In this document: positions 1 through 11,541 of the stretch, in pieces
How the letters are laid out: every line of letters begins with the position of its first letter
Position numbering within the stretch: the stretch's first letter is position 1
From: Maratus speciosus
Taxonomy: Eukaryota > Arthropoda > Arachnida > Araneae > Salticidae
Length of the DNA: 64,000 bases
Direction: 5' to 3'
Assembly: GCA_963932465.1 (NCBI GenBank)
Contig: OZ010786.1
Coordinates: forward strand, 597,173,038-597,237,037
The notes under the pieces: model-generated
What the model was told of the DNA's origin: nothing
The model's database searches: none
What the model saw: the letters and a program-made list of their open reading frames with translations, nothing else
Program-made: the position numbers and the translations under genes

Positions 1-370
1 GGTTATAACTGATTTGTTGAACGTCCTAAAACCAGGAACAGAGACGGGAGAATTTCACTTTATCTCATAATGGTAGAACGCCCATTTATGTCAAATGAAT
101 AGAGGATTATTCCTTCAGAACAGGTTGTGTTACTTTTTTTCCAAGGCTTTTTTTTTATTTTAATGCGACTTTTTAATGTGCCCTTTGAAGAACATTGAAG
201 ATTTTTTCTTTTGTTTACAGATGCACATTTACTTATTAAATACACATATTATTATAGTTAATACTTAGAAAAACTGATTTTGGCAAATCATTTTGTGTGT
301 AATAATTAATAATTTAATTTTTTTTTAATTAAAGAAGTTTAAAGATTGCTGTTTTTTGATACAACTGTGT
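1..370. other. AT-rich DNA, nothing recognised
   Basis: There is no open frame of coding character, no inverted repeat and no recognisable transposon terminus here. Homopolymer A and T runs dominate. Confidence 0.5.
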
Positions 371-588
371 ATAACTCCTTAACGCACGGATTAAATTACG
401 GTTTAAAAATTCAAATTACATATAGGCACCATTTTTTTTTAAATAGAAATGTTCCCCTAATTTAATGACAGGCAAAATGATACCATATTAAAGCCAATTA
501 CACTACTTTATAAAACTGTAGGGAATCAAACAATCTGAATAAAAGACACAGAACGTGAATATCACGGGAGCGAGAATTAAGGGGTTAA
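371..588. mobile_element. TTAA-type MITE, family A, copy 1
   Basis: A non-coding element of about 218 bp. The right edge reads AAGGGGTTAA. The left TTAA has decayed to ATAA. A near-palindrome of the form CGTGAATATCACGGG lies just inside the right end. It aligns along its length with the copies at 9482, 9820, 37920 and 55981. TTAA target duplications with CCC-starting termini are the hallmark of piggyBac-type transposition, so a piggyBac-like source is inferred. No transposase is present. Confidence 0.7.
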
Positions 589-861
589 AACGCTGAAACT
601 TCTAGAAATATTTCTCAAATCACTTCATTATTTTTTTGTATACTCAATATAGTATATTTAAAAAAAGTTAGGGATGGATTTTACTATATAATGAAAAGAA
701 ATTTAAATATAAACGTTGAAGAAATCATGTTTTTGCCTGAGTTTGAATATTTTGTTTCTGACAAATATTTTTAGCATTTTAAATACAGTAATGTATCGAA
801 AAACAGCAAACTTTAAATTCTTTAAATATTTAAAAAATAACTTAAAATTCTCAATTTTTAT

Positions 862-1074
862 CCAACCCCTTGAGGGGCAAGCAATTCCGTTTGTATAATG
901 CTGAATTCCCACCGAAAAATTAGAAAAAAATTACTTCAAATTAACGCAAAGCAGTTTTATGGCCTTTTTCCCCACAAAAGTTAGAAAAGTAAATTTTCAT
1001 AAAATATTTCTGGTGTAAATCTTCATTAATAGTAGGTGTGATAAAATATGTCCCACCACCCCTCAAGGGGTTAA
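862..1074. mobile_element. TTAA-type MITE, family B, copy 1
   Basis: Both ends carry CCCCTTGAGGGG / CCCCTCAAGGGG. The right TTAA is intact (1071-1074) and the left has decayed to CCAA. The interior matches the element at 2242-2453, including a GGTGGGA...TCCCACC hairpin near the right end that is slightly degraded here. It is non-coding. Confidence 0.7.
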
Positions 1075-2241
1075 AATGGTTTTTTTTTCTTATCAGCATC
1101 ACTTATTCTAAGTATAACCTATAATAATATGTGTATCTAATAAGTAAATGTACATCAGTAAAAAAAAAAATATTCGGGTACCGAGTCATAAAATATATAA
1201 TGTGAACTTTAAAAAAAGTCCGAGTACCAAGTCTCTTGCAAGAAATGCCATAGTTTGGTATTATGAAACATTAGTCCAGAAAATTTTTATTTTTGAAGTT
1301 CTTCTAATCATAATTTAAAAACATCTCGTTTTATCTGAAATTGTGAAACTAACTTAGACAGTAACATATAAGAACAGCCCTAAATTGAGAGTTATTTTCA
1401 GAGTTTAATTATTTTTTTTAATATAAGTTCTTTTAATTCTAGATCTTATTTACGCTAATTTTTTCCATTCAAAAGTCATTTATCTTGAATGTAGATTTTT
1501 CAGCTACTTTCCCTTTTTTTCTATAAATTTGAAAAATAAATGCTATTTTCAACAAACGTGTAAATTTATAAAGTCCAATCTGTATTTTATATTAAGAAAT
1601 ACGTAGTAAACGGAAACAACCAGACATAAAAATGTGTGGAAGATTTATTTTAAATTGCTAGAATTTTCTTTGAAAGTAATATAAATTTTCGAATAAAAAT
1701 ATATTCCAGGAAATTCCGTTTCAAAGTGAATATATATATATATATATATATAAGGAGTTTTTTTTATTACCACTTTGAAGCTGAGATACGTACATGATTT
1801 AACATAAGGAAAAAATATCAAGCATTTTGAACAAATCTTTTATTTTGAAACGGAAGTTTTAAGTATCAATTTAGTATTATAAGATAAATTGAAATTCAAA
1901 ATAGAAAGTTTCATATATTTGCGAATTTAAGACATAATTTTCTGAAAATAAAATTATTCTTCCGAAATTTATCCAATATCGTTATGTTTATAGATAATGT
2001 TGAAAATTTAGGTAACATTAGATATTAGGAACAGAAAATAAGGAGCATAAATTGAACAGCACATTTATTTAGATAGAAATTGCAACCGATGTGATCGTGA
2101 AGTAAGGTAGAAAAATAAATTATTGGTGACTGATCAAGGATTTCATTAAGAATATGATTTTGTTGAATTGTTATTTTATTGCTTTAAGCTAAAAAGTAAA
2201 ATAGAAAAAAATGTTCATGAATTAATTACACCTAACGTGTT
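1075..2241. other. AT-rich DNA with a TA microsatellite
   Basis: No coding region or transposon end was recognised. A (TA)n tract lies at about 1730-1752. Confidence 0.5.
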
Positions 2242-2453
2242 TTAAACGCCTTGAGGGGCAAGTAATTGTGTTTCTGTAACGTCGTATTCACACCGGAATC
2301 TGCAAAAAGAATTATTATAAAATAAGTAAAAGCAATTTTAGGACTTTTTTCCACCAAAGTTAGAAAAGTAAAATTTAATAAAAATTTTCTCGTGCAAATC
2401 TTCATTAATCGTAGGTGGGATAAAATAGATCCCACCGCTCCTCAAGGGGTTAA
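2242..2453. mobile_element. TTAA-type MITE, family B, copy 2
   Basis: It is bounded by TTAA at 2242-2245 and 2450-2453. The hairpin GGTGGGAT-(7 nt)-ATCCCACC lies about 15 bases inside the right end. It is homologous to 862-1074. Its right TTAA is also the left boundary of the next element. Confidence 0.75.
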
Positions 2454-4456
2454 CCCTCACGCTGCGGAACTCAAGATTTTCTCGGGGATGCATTTTTCGG
2501 TCTAGTTAAACCTCCTTGATCATTCCCAACAGTTATTTTTTTATTGTACATTTTGCCTTATTTAATCGGAACAGTGCTGAACAGTGGAGCAGCGTTGAGG
2601 GGTTTCCTAGTTGTTATCAACTTAACACCCAGGCTGAAGATACGATATCTTACAAATTAATGAGCCATTGGGGAAAAGAAAGAGGTGTAGTTGTTTAAAA
2701 ACCACATTAAAAATTAAAAAAGTATTAAAGATAGAAACTAGCATAAGTGATTAATTTTTAGAGATAAAACGTTAAAGATAAGTTTAATAACTAGAAAGAT
2801 AAGTTAAAGTTATATTTAAATATAGGTATAGCTGAAGTTGCAAGAACAATTATAAAAAGGATAAAAAAAATGTGAAAAAGAAATAAAAGTTTGCACTAGT
2901 TCAAAGGTTACACTCGCCAAGCTTGGGCAGGAAAAGCGGTAAAGGGAGGCAGCAAGGCTTTAACAAGAAGGCCCTAATCAGGGCAAAATAATTTTTTTCT
3001 TTTTTTTATATACACTGGCCTTCAAAAGTTAAGGTACAGGGACTGGATGCTTTCGATTGTACACGGTTTGTCGAATATCATCTACCAACATTATTAGCGA
3101 ATTGTTCTTGAACTTCTGGGATGTAAAGAACATGTTTGATTTCATGGTTCTCGGTGAAGATTTATCGGGGGTACAATTAGGGACTAATAATAAATTTAAT
3201 AATAAAATAATATTTGCGATCCCCTATGTAACAGAAAAGGCTGGAAATGGTTTGTCACCGTGGTAAATGTCTATTTGGGTCCTGTTCAACGTTTGTATGC
3301 ATTTGTGTAAGCATAGCACTCATATTCGTGAAGATGTTAACGTTTTTGTGAAAAATTCAAAAGTTTTTTGTTTATAGCATACATACAGAGTTTTCAACCA
3401 AATATAACACAACTTTCCAAAATCCTGACAAATAACAGTAGCAACAGTATACTGCAATTAAAACATGAATATATTGAATATTTTTTGAGATATGGGCACT
3501 TGTATGAAATAATTTTTAACTGCACATGCGTGTAAGATTTCATATTTTTTATTTCATAATTTGGTAGTCAGCTATTTTGGGTAACTTCTGTAAAAGTCCA
3601 GTCAAATATTGTGAAAACTCAGAAAGATCTAGTGAGTTGATTGAAAGGTTGTGGAAAAACCCTCATAATAAAGCTATTTTTAGAGAGCAACTCACTATAT
3701 CGTCCCTATCTTTGTGAAATTTCTCGATATTTGACTGGACATTTTAGATAAGTTGCTCTAAATAGCCGACTACCAAATTATCAAATAAAAATTTTGAAAT
3801 CTTCCACGCATACGCAGTTAAAATTTATTTCATACAAGTGCCCATAGCTCATCAAATATTCAATATATTCACGTTTTAATTGAAGTGTACTGTTGCTACG
3901 GTTCTTTGTCAAGTTTTCGGAAAATTGTGTTAAATTTGGTTGAAAACTCTGTATGCTAGAAATAAAACACTTTTGAATTTTTAACAAAAATGTTAACATC
4001 TTTACAAATATGAGTGATATGCTTACACAAATCCACAAAAACGTTGAACAGGACCCAAATAGTCATTTCACGCAGTGACAAACCATTTCCAGCATTTTCT
4101 GTTTCATAGCTGATCACAAATATTCTTTTATTATTAAATTTATTATTAGCCCCCTAATTGTCGGCCCGAGTAAATCTTCATCGAGAAATATGAAATCAAA
4201 CATGTTCTTTACATCCCAAATGTTCAAGGACAATTCGTCAATTATGTTGGTAGATATTCGACAAACCGTGTGCTATCGAAAGCATCCAGTCCCTGTACCT
4301 TAACTTTTGGAGGCGAGTGTATATAAGTAAATATATATAGATAAGGGGTTTTTAAAAATTTTTGTTTTGAAAAACCGGTGACAAAAGAATAAAAATTCTT
4401 AAATATACAATTTTTGAAGCTATTTTGTTAAAACAATTACGCAGCGAGAGGGTTAA
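2450..4456. mobile_element. TTAA-type MITE, family C, split by nested insertions
   Basis: The ends read TTAACCCTCACGCTGCGG and CGCAGCGAGAGGGTTAA. They match the uninterrupted copy at 60743-61056. Comparison shows that roughly 2575-4350 is extra sequence: an unidentified piece (about 2575-3010) followed by the Tc1-type foldback at 3013-4319. Both boundary TTAAs are shared with neighbouring TTAA elements. Confidence 0.7.
3013..4319. mobile_element. Foldback element with Tc1-like termini
   Basis: The element is a long imperfect inverted repeat: two arms of about 630-640 bp meeting near 3660. The termini read CACTGGCCTTCAAAAGTTAA, resembling the termini of the Tc1 foldback at 13245, and each is flanked by TA. 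Neither arm encodes a recognisable transposase. It appears to be a non-autonomous hairpin-forming element mobilised by a Tc1/mariner-type transposase (inference). Confidence 0.75.
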
Positions 4457-5281
4457 GGGGGTACGGGATACTGTTTGAAATAATTTTTATTTATAGACTT
4501 AAAATTTTGAATTTTTTTGTGATGGTTAACCATATTATTTGTAAAATAAAAAAAAATAACATGATAAAACTTTTCAGAATTTTGTTTTAATTTAAAATTT
4601 ATTTAAAAAGTGGGGTAGTTTAAAACTCGAAATATTATTTGCCAAATTTTAATTTTTTTGCGTTTAAATAATTTTAAATATTAATTTTTTCGTTTTGGTT
4701 TGTTTTCAAAATCAAGCTTTCAAGCAGTGGTTGTCGTGGAAACGACTTCATGTGATTTAAATTTAATCATGATTTAATTTTTAATTTTAATTTTAAATTG
4801 TTTTAATTTTAATTCAGAATTTTAAACAATATTAATTTAAATAAAAATTAAAAATATTTAATGTAAAAATTAAAGAAAAAATGATGTAACTAAAAAAAAA
4901 AAATCATATTTTCAAAAGTAAATATTTTTTTCTAATTTGCTGAATCAAAATTAAAGTAAAACTATTGAAAAAAAAGTGTTCAAAGTTTGAATCATTTATC
5001 TTTAACGGTTCTTGACTCATAACAATTTTAATACGTGAAATGGGGAAAAAACCCATCATGAAGAAAAATGAATTTTCACAAGAAGTCGTTTCTACGACAA
5101 CCATTGCTTGAAAGCTTGATTTTGAAAACAAACCAAAAATGAAAAAAAAATTCATATTCCAATTAAGATAGAAAAATGATTTAAATGTCATTTTAAAGTA
5201 GAAAAAAAATCAGAGAAATTGTTAATCCAATACTTTTTTTTCTTTGAAAATTCAAAGATTTTTGTATCCCGGTCGCCTTAA
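4453..5281. mobile_element. TTAA-bounded palindromic element
   Basis: It is bounded by TTAA (4453-4456, 5278-5281) with inverted ends GGTACGGGATAC / GTATCCCGGTCGCC. The arms contain an inverted match around 4700-4755 and 5080-5130 (CAAGCTTTCAAGCAGTGGTTGTCGT, partly mismatched). The centre is very AT-rich and non-coding. Confidence 0.65.
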
Positions 5282-6362
5282 AGGTATAGTGGACAAAAAT
5301 TGTATTTGAGGTAATCGGAACATTTTCAGTTTAATGGAAGGGGAAAGAAAAAAAATTAGATTTGATATCGAAAATTACCATGTTTAATGGAAATGATTTT
5401 GATTAACGTTAACTAAATACACAAAAATGGTAATAAAAGTATGAAGAATCACAGACAAGAAATTTACGCGAATAGGTACGCATAAACATTTTATAACGCT
5501 ACAGAAAATTCCTGTTCGTAAGGGCAGATTATTAAGAAAGAATGGAATATTGTGAAGAATAAAAATGTTTTGAAAGGGTGATACCTCAAAGTTAGCTTTT
5601 GTTAAAAAAAATAATAATAAATAAAAGATATTATTGTATGTCCCAAGTAAGTTTCACGTGTGTTCGTCAACAAATTTATTTATATATTAAAAAAAAATGA
5701 TTTTAATGAGATTACATTAAATGTATTGCACTTACGTACAGGGTCTGATTCCTCGTAGAAAAATTGCCGTAAGTAAAGTAATTTTTCCACTTTTTAATCG
5801 CAGGATTTTCAGAATAAATAAGGTGGAGTTTAATTTTCGTAAAAAAGTGGTAAATATTATTAAACGTTAATCACTTCTAGTTTCCATAGCTGCCACCCCC
5901 ACCTTCTTTTAGACGTTTTTATCGAATAGAAAGTATTCAATTCCTGAATTTCTCTCGATAAATAAAGCAAATATTTCTATAAGAAAATAGAGGGTCAAAA
6001 AAAGCAAACTGTGATGATTAGCAACTATTATGATTGTGTAAGTATAAATAAAACATTTTTCAAACATATTGTTTTAAATTTATATTATACTTCATATACA
6101 AAAAATGATATTGACTAAATCATGATATTTACTGAAAATCATGTGGTTATTAAATAAAGTTTCTATGTGCTTGTTAAATCACTGCTTTATACTCCCTGCA
6201 TTTAAGTACTGTTCTTATCATTTAGATATGTTAACGATATTGGAAACTTTTGGTCGGTTACTTAACATATTGCCTACAGGCCAAGTGTTGTGAAATTTTG
6301 CATTTAACAGAATCGAAATTCTTTTCTCTCCTGAAAGTCTTTCGTAAATTGGTTTCTATATA
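5282..6362. other. AT-rich DNA, nothing recognised
   Basis: No gene or element boundary could be supported in this stretch. Confidence 0.5.
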
Positions 6363-7821
6363 TAGTCCAGGCAATAGAGACCGTATAGGGACTCTACCTA
6401 GCAAAATTAATGGTAGTACTGGAAATCGGCTTTCTAGATGTTTTTTGGGTCGCTGAATCCGAATTTGTAACTTCCCACCAAAATTTCCCCCGGCAACCCC
6501 CCAAAATTTTGGTAAAAAGCCCCCAAAAAAGGTTTATATTAAAAAATTCCATTTTTTTATTGTTTTACAGAAAAAGTAGCTAGAAATTCAGAAAGTAGAT
6601 GAAAATTTCAACAAATTAGATATATGACATTATGACTTAGGATGAAGGGGAAGGGGGGATCTGCCTCGGAACATGCGCCGCACTGCTGCGTGGACTAAGT
6701 TGCGCAATTCCACTTAACCACTCACACGTTTACGTTAGCCCTCCCATCTTCCCTCCGAACTTTCTCTATAAGGTTTACTTTAAGTTTTTTGGGTCGTTGA
6801 ATCCGAATTTTTAACTTACCCCCAAAATTCCCCCCCCCGACCCCCCCCACATAGTTGTTTTTAACTTAAATTTCTTATTGATTTACGGGAAAAGCATTAC
6901 GAAATTCAGAAACTAGACAAAATTTGCAACAAATAGGATAGATGACGTTATGACGTAGGATAAACGGGGAGAGAGGGGGCTGCCTCAGAACATTCCCCGC
7001 GCGCTTTTCTCAAAAAACACTTTTTTTCAAAAAATCAATTTTTTGGGGGATTGCCGGGGGAAATTTTGGTGGAAAGTTACAAATTCGGATTCAGCGACCC
7101 CAAAAACATAAAGTGACTCGAAATTCAGAACTAGTATTAATTTTGCCAGATAAAATCCCCTATTGCCTGGACTTCATAATTTAGTGCACGTAGCGCCGCA
7201 GTGCATGTTCAGATGCAGCCCTCACCCGCCCCGTTCATTCTAATTCATCCTATCCTATATTCATATATCCTATTTGTTGCAAATTTTGTCTAGTTTCTGA
7301 ATTTCGTAATGCTTTCCCCCTAAAACAATAAGAAATTTAAGTTAAAAACAAATATTTAGGGGGGTTTCGGGGGGGAAAGTTAAAAATTTGGATTCAGCGA
7401 CCCAAAAATCTTAAAGTAAACCTTATAGAGAAAGTTCGGAGGGGAGATGGGAGGGCGAATGTAAACGTGTGAGTGGTTAAGTGGAATTGCGCAACTTAGT
7501 TTACGCAGCACCGCGCGCATGTTCCGAGGCAAATCCCCCCTTCCCCTTCACCCTAAGTCATAGTGTCATATATCTAATTTGTTGGAAATTTTTTCTACTT
7601 TCTGAATTTCTAGATACTTTTCCTCTAAAACAATAAAAAAATTGATTTTTTTAATAAAAAGCTTTTTTGGGGGCTTTTTACCAAAATTTGGGGAGGTTGC
7701 CGGGGGAAATTTTGGTGGGAAGTTACATATTCGGATTCAGCGACCCAAAAAACATCTAGAAAGCTGATTTTCAGTACTACCATTAATTTTGCTAGGTAAA
7801 ATTTCCCTATTGCCTGGACTA
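6363..7821. mobile_element. Composite foldback element with three termini
   Basis: Outer ends are TAGTCCAGGCAATAG (6363) and CTATTGCCTGGACTA (ending 7821). The arms (about 6363-7020 and 7180-7821) are inverted copies that include C-rich segments and the phrase ATTCGGATTCAGCGACCC. A third, degenerate terminus, CTATTGCCTGGACT, occurs internally at about 7158-7171, so the element looks composite or nested. A further copy starts at 63737. No protein is encoded and no superfamily can be assigned. Confidence 0.7.
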
Positions 7822-8029
7822 ACAGGTTTCTCAGGTCTCTGTATCAATAACATATTTGCCAGTCTTCAGCATAACTTCTGTAAAATGTCGGTTAATTAGA
7901 TCCCGGATACAGACTGTTCCAACCAGAATTTATTTAAGAAATGAAATCAAATGGATTCCCGGCAGAAATATGAAATTAAATGCATAATGTTATATCAGGT
8001 GGTAAGAAACGTGTTTAACCTGGATCGAA

Positions 8030-8068
8030 TTAACCCTTTTAAGCGCAGTGGTCCCACAACGGGACCAC
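8030..8068. mobile_element. TTAA-type MITE left end with hairpin (partial)
   Basis: TTAACCCTTTTAAGCGCA is followed by a perfect hairpin GTGGTCCC-acaac-GGGACCAC at 8048-8068. This is the terminus-plus-hairpin layout of the other TTAA MITEs. No matching right end was found, so only the end is annotated. Confidence 0.5.
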
Positions 8069-8170
8069 CTAATTTTAATTCCAAAATTACAAACGGCAAC
8101 AAGAGTATTTTAATAAAACTTTGCTTTTACAATGAAAGTTTAGAAGAACAGGTTTTTGCTTTCTAAGAAG

Positions 8171-8880
8171 TTTGTTTGTCAATGATGTTGTCAGTCAATC
8201 ATTTCCCCATTTTACGAACAGAATTTTTCTGTGCCGGAAAGAGTAAACTGACATTTTATAGAATTCAAGTTGAAAGTTGACAAATATGCAATAAATATCT
8301 TTCAATGTATGAATTTAATATAAAATGTGTTACAATCTAAAAAAAATATTGACAAAATGATATAAATATATTTTATGTAAGGTAAAAGTGACGATTTTAG
8401 CTTATGATGTTTGGTTAAATAAAAATGTGAATTCTCGTTTACGATCGTTTATGTGCTAAAATGTATAAAATGTCATTTTTTTTTCATTTTAATTCCGGCA
8501 GCAGCATCTCAGAATAGTGAGATTGTTTTATATATTTACGGAAGAAATATTAATGCACGATATTACATAGAAATCTGTTTATTTAAAAACATATGCAGAA
8601 AACAATGACCACCATACTGCATAATTTATTGTTGTGATTAAATTTCTTTATAGACTTGATAATTTAAGCATAGATGCCAATATCTGTTAATTATTCCGGA
8701 GTCTGATCCAAGAAAAATATGCTTGTTTTCGGAAAATATTTATAAGGAAATGTGTCCATTTTCAATATAGCACATTTAAGACTTCGTTTTAAAATTTTTG
8801 TTAAAATAAAATTTCCGGTTGAAAATTTATTCGCCTTGAACTAGGCTCCAAAATAAATAAGAGATCTTGGCATATATGAT
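8171..8880. other. AT-rich DNA, nothing recognised
   Basis: No coding frame or element terminus was identified. Confidence 0.5.
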
Positions 8881-9006
8881 TTAACCCTTTCAGGGGAGGT
8901 GGTAGGCTTATCAAAACCACTTAATTTCTAAACAGTACTAATTGAACTAGAATCGTGCAACAATATTTTCCATTTAATAAGTATATGACCATACAGCTCT
9001 ACCACC

Positions 9007-9045
<39 letters not shown>

Positions 9046-9128
9046 AATAATTTTTTTGGCGAATTCCGATGGCAATCATTTGTTTCAACACTTTAGCATT
9101 GTAAATGCCTTGCCCCTGGAAGGGTTAA
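8881..9128. mobile_element. TTAA-type MITE, family D
   Basis: It is bounded by TTAA at 8881 and 9125-9128, with ends CCCTTTCAGGGG and CCCCTGGAAGGG. A GTGGT...ACCAC hairpin lies just inside the left end. A (TA)n microsatellite at about 9009-9041 sits in the interior. It is non-coding. Confidence 0.65.
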
Positions 9129-9235
9129 GGGATGTTTGTTAACAGACGTGGTGTAACAATAAGGACGGACAGAATCTTACGATCCTAATAAATTTTATTT
9201 TGTGTAATCTAAAAGTATTTCAAAGTACATCGAAG

Positions 9236-9425
9236 CAGTGTTGTCCATTTGGACTCCATTTTTATTTCGAAATTTCACCTTGATACCGGAAAATTTAAAA
9301 GAAGAGTCTTTACTTTATTTACCAACAAAATCTCTCTTGTTAAATGAAGAAAAAAATACTATTTTGTCTTTCCGGTACGAATTCGGATTTTCTTAATAAC
9401 AATGGAGGTCAAACTAGCAACCCTG
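9236..9425. mobile_element. hAT-type MITE (CAGTGTTG termini)
   Basis: This 190-bp element runs from CAGTGTTGTCC to AGCAACCCTG. The interior is palindromic (TTGATACCGGAAAA ... TTTCCGGTA). The flanking 8-mers agree at five of eight positions, consistent with a decayed hAT-type 8-bp TSD. Confidence 0.55.
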
Positions 9426-9481
9426 CTTCGAGTCATTAAAAAAAAAAAAAATTCAATATTTTCTAAAAGTTTGTTTGGCAC

Positions 9482-9699
9482 TTAATCCCTTAATTCTCGC
9501 TCCCATGATACTCACGGGCTGTGTCTTTTATCAGATTATTTGATTCCCACCAGTTTTATAAAATGGTGAAATTGTCTTTATTATGGTATCATTTTACCTG
9601 TCATTAAATAAAGTGAGTATTTCTTTTTCCAAAAAGCAATTAGCCAATAAGCAATTTCAATTTTTAAACCGTGACGTAATGCTATCTTTAAGGGGTTAA
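9482..9699. mobile_element. TTAA-type MITE, family A, copy 2
   Basis: It is bounded by TTAA on both sides, with TCCCTTAATTCTCGCTCCC at the left and AAGGGGTTAA at the right. It is inverted relative to the copy at 371. The CCCATGATACTCACGGG hairpin is near the left end. It is non-coding. Confidence 0.75.
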
Positions 9700-9819
9700 A
9701 CAATATTGCACTGAGTGTTTCGCCTTTTGACTTTCGCAGCATCATATTAAATTTGTGAGATTATAAGTATTAGGTTGGAGGACGTAATGATACATGGTGT
9801 TATAATAGAGTCTGGCTGT

Positions 9820-10045
9820 TTAATCCCTTAATGACCGCATTAAATTACGGTTTAAGAATTCGAATAGCCTATTGGTATCACTTTTTTGAAAAAGAAATGT
9901 TCACCTTATTTAACGACAGGTAAAATGATTCCATAATAAACTAATTACACAATTTTATAAAACTGGTGGGAATCAAACAATCTGAATAAGGCACAGCCGG
10001 TGAATATCACGGACGTGAAAACAAGAGAGTGAATTAAGGGGTTAA
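9820..10045. mobile_element. TTAA-type MITE, family A, copy 3
   Basis: It is bounded by TTAA at 9820-9823 and 10042-10045 and has the same orientation as copy 1. The interior contains TGGTATCACTTTTTTGAAA and AAAACTGGTGGGAATCAAAC, shared with the other copies. The palindrome GTGAATATCAC lies near the right end. Confidence 0.75.
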
Positions 10046-10774
10046 AAACTAAACGTCAGAACAAAGATCATCGTGCTATATATTTGATCATAATGTTTAA
10101 TTTTCATTACAATCTATGTAATTATACTAAACTTAGAAAACATATGTACCATGGTCATAAAGACAATTGGAAATCACCATACGCATGGTCATAAAGACAA
10201 TTGGAAAGCTTTCGATCCTAATAAATTTGATTCTGCGGGAAGCGTTAATTATTCTTATACAATTATCTTTCGATTTATTTAACTTCCGAAAATTATTAAA
10301 AATTCGAAATTACAATCAAAAAACACAATCACAAAGTTTGAGATTTAAAAAGCACCAAACTCCTTCAACTTTCCAAAGAGTAATGTCCAAAGTCACGATG
10401 ATGTAGACTCTAAAAAACATTTCTATTTATATTTTAAAGAATATTTATAAAATTCGATTCTACTGTCACGATGTTATAATTGAATGTATACAGGGAATTA
10501 TTTCGGCTTAGATGCTATATATTCCCAGTGGCCGCAATCTTGGATGTTTTGAAATTTCTTGGTGATTTTATGTTGGCGATCGTTCTCGATATGTGGAACA
10601 CCGTGTGACGTGTGTGTTCTGACGTGTCGTGTTCTGGCAACCCCTGAGAAGGCTATTTTCGCTTAGGAAAGATTTTGTGGATGTATTTTGATATCGTGTT
10701 GTATCGTTCTGTCCTTTTATTTTTATGTTAAATTTATTGGATGTATTTGATTGACTATGGTTTCTGTAGTTCGT
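10046..10774. other. Unassigned DNA
   Basis: A less AT-rich patch at 10500-10760 has no open frame and no terminal repeats that I can pair. It might be an old element fragment. Confidence 0.4.
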
Positions 10775-10982
10775 TTAACCCCTTCGGGACGGGAGCCTTT
10801 TACGAAATTTTTAATCATTTGTCACCGTTTTTTAAAAACAGAAATTTGTGTCTTGTTGAATCGAGAAAATGCGCTGATTAAATAAGGAAAATTTTACAGT
10901 AAAATTTTACTGGTGAGGAAAAACATGGATTGTGAGCGTTTCATGCGGCACGTATACGTGCCGCTCGTCCCCAAGTTGTTAA
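10775..10982. mobile_element. TTAA-type MITE with 20-bp perfect palindrome
   Basis: It is bounded by TTAA (10775-10778, 10979-10982). The perfect palindrome GCGGCACGTATACGTGCCGC (10945-10964) lies 15 bases inside the right end. The interior shows the shared core pattern (GTCACCGTTTT ... TTAAATAAGG ... TTTACTGGTG). It is non-coding. Confidence 0.75.
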
Positions 10983-11179
10983 ACGCTCTTGCTGAAGTAA
11001 TTAAGAAATATGAGGAAATGTTGACAAAAAAGGAGGTTTGTTTATAGTGTATCAATGCGTATTTATAAGCCTATTTTGGAAAATGACGGTGTTGTTATGA
11101 GGGTTATTTCATGCTCGAGCTTTCAGGAAATCAGATGTCTGTTCAGGTATGTTGACAATTTTATGTATATTTTTCTTCT

Positions 11180-11541
11180 TTAAGAGTTTTTTTACATTTT
11201 GAGATTGCTACAAAGCGAGAACTGCTGAATTTTGAGAATGCTACATAACGAGAACTGTTGAATCCAGTGATGTTTTTTTTCGGTTAATGAGCGCGTAGCC
11301 CTCATAAAATGATTACTGATTGCCAGTTTAGCGAGTTTTGTTTTTAATGTATATTTTGCCTTAGGAGTTTTGTACATTTTGAGATTGCTACAAAGCGAGA
11401 ATTGCTGAATTTTGAGATTGCTATACAGCGAGAACTGATGAATCCAATGATGTCTTTTTCGGTTAATGAGCGCGTAGCGCTCATACAACGATTACTGATT
11501 GCTATTTTAGCGAGTTTTGTTTATTATTTACATTTTATTTT
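11180..11541. repeat. 181-bp tandem duplication
   Basis: Two diverged direct copies (11180-11360, 11361-11541) each contain a shorter internal repeat of about 33 bp ending GCGAGAACTG.TGAA. The open frames here on both strands reflect the repeats and match no protein I recognise. Confidence 0.8.

Noticed and set aside
11192..11488. Minus-strand 98-codon frame with a repeated QQFSLCSNLK motif
   Set aside because: The protein repeat is explained by the 181-bp and 33-bp DNA tandem repeats, and an equally long frame exists on the other strand.
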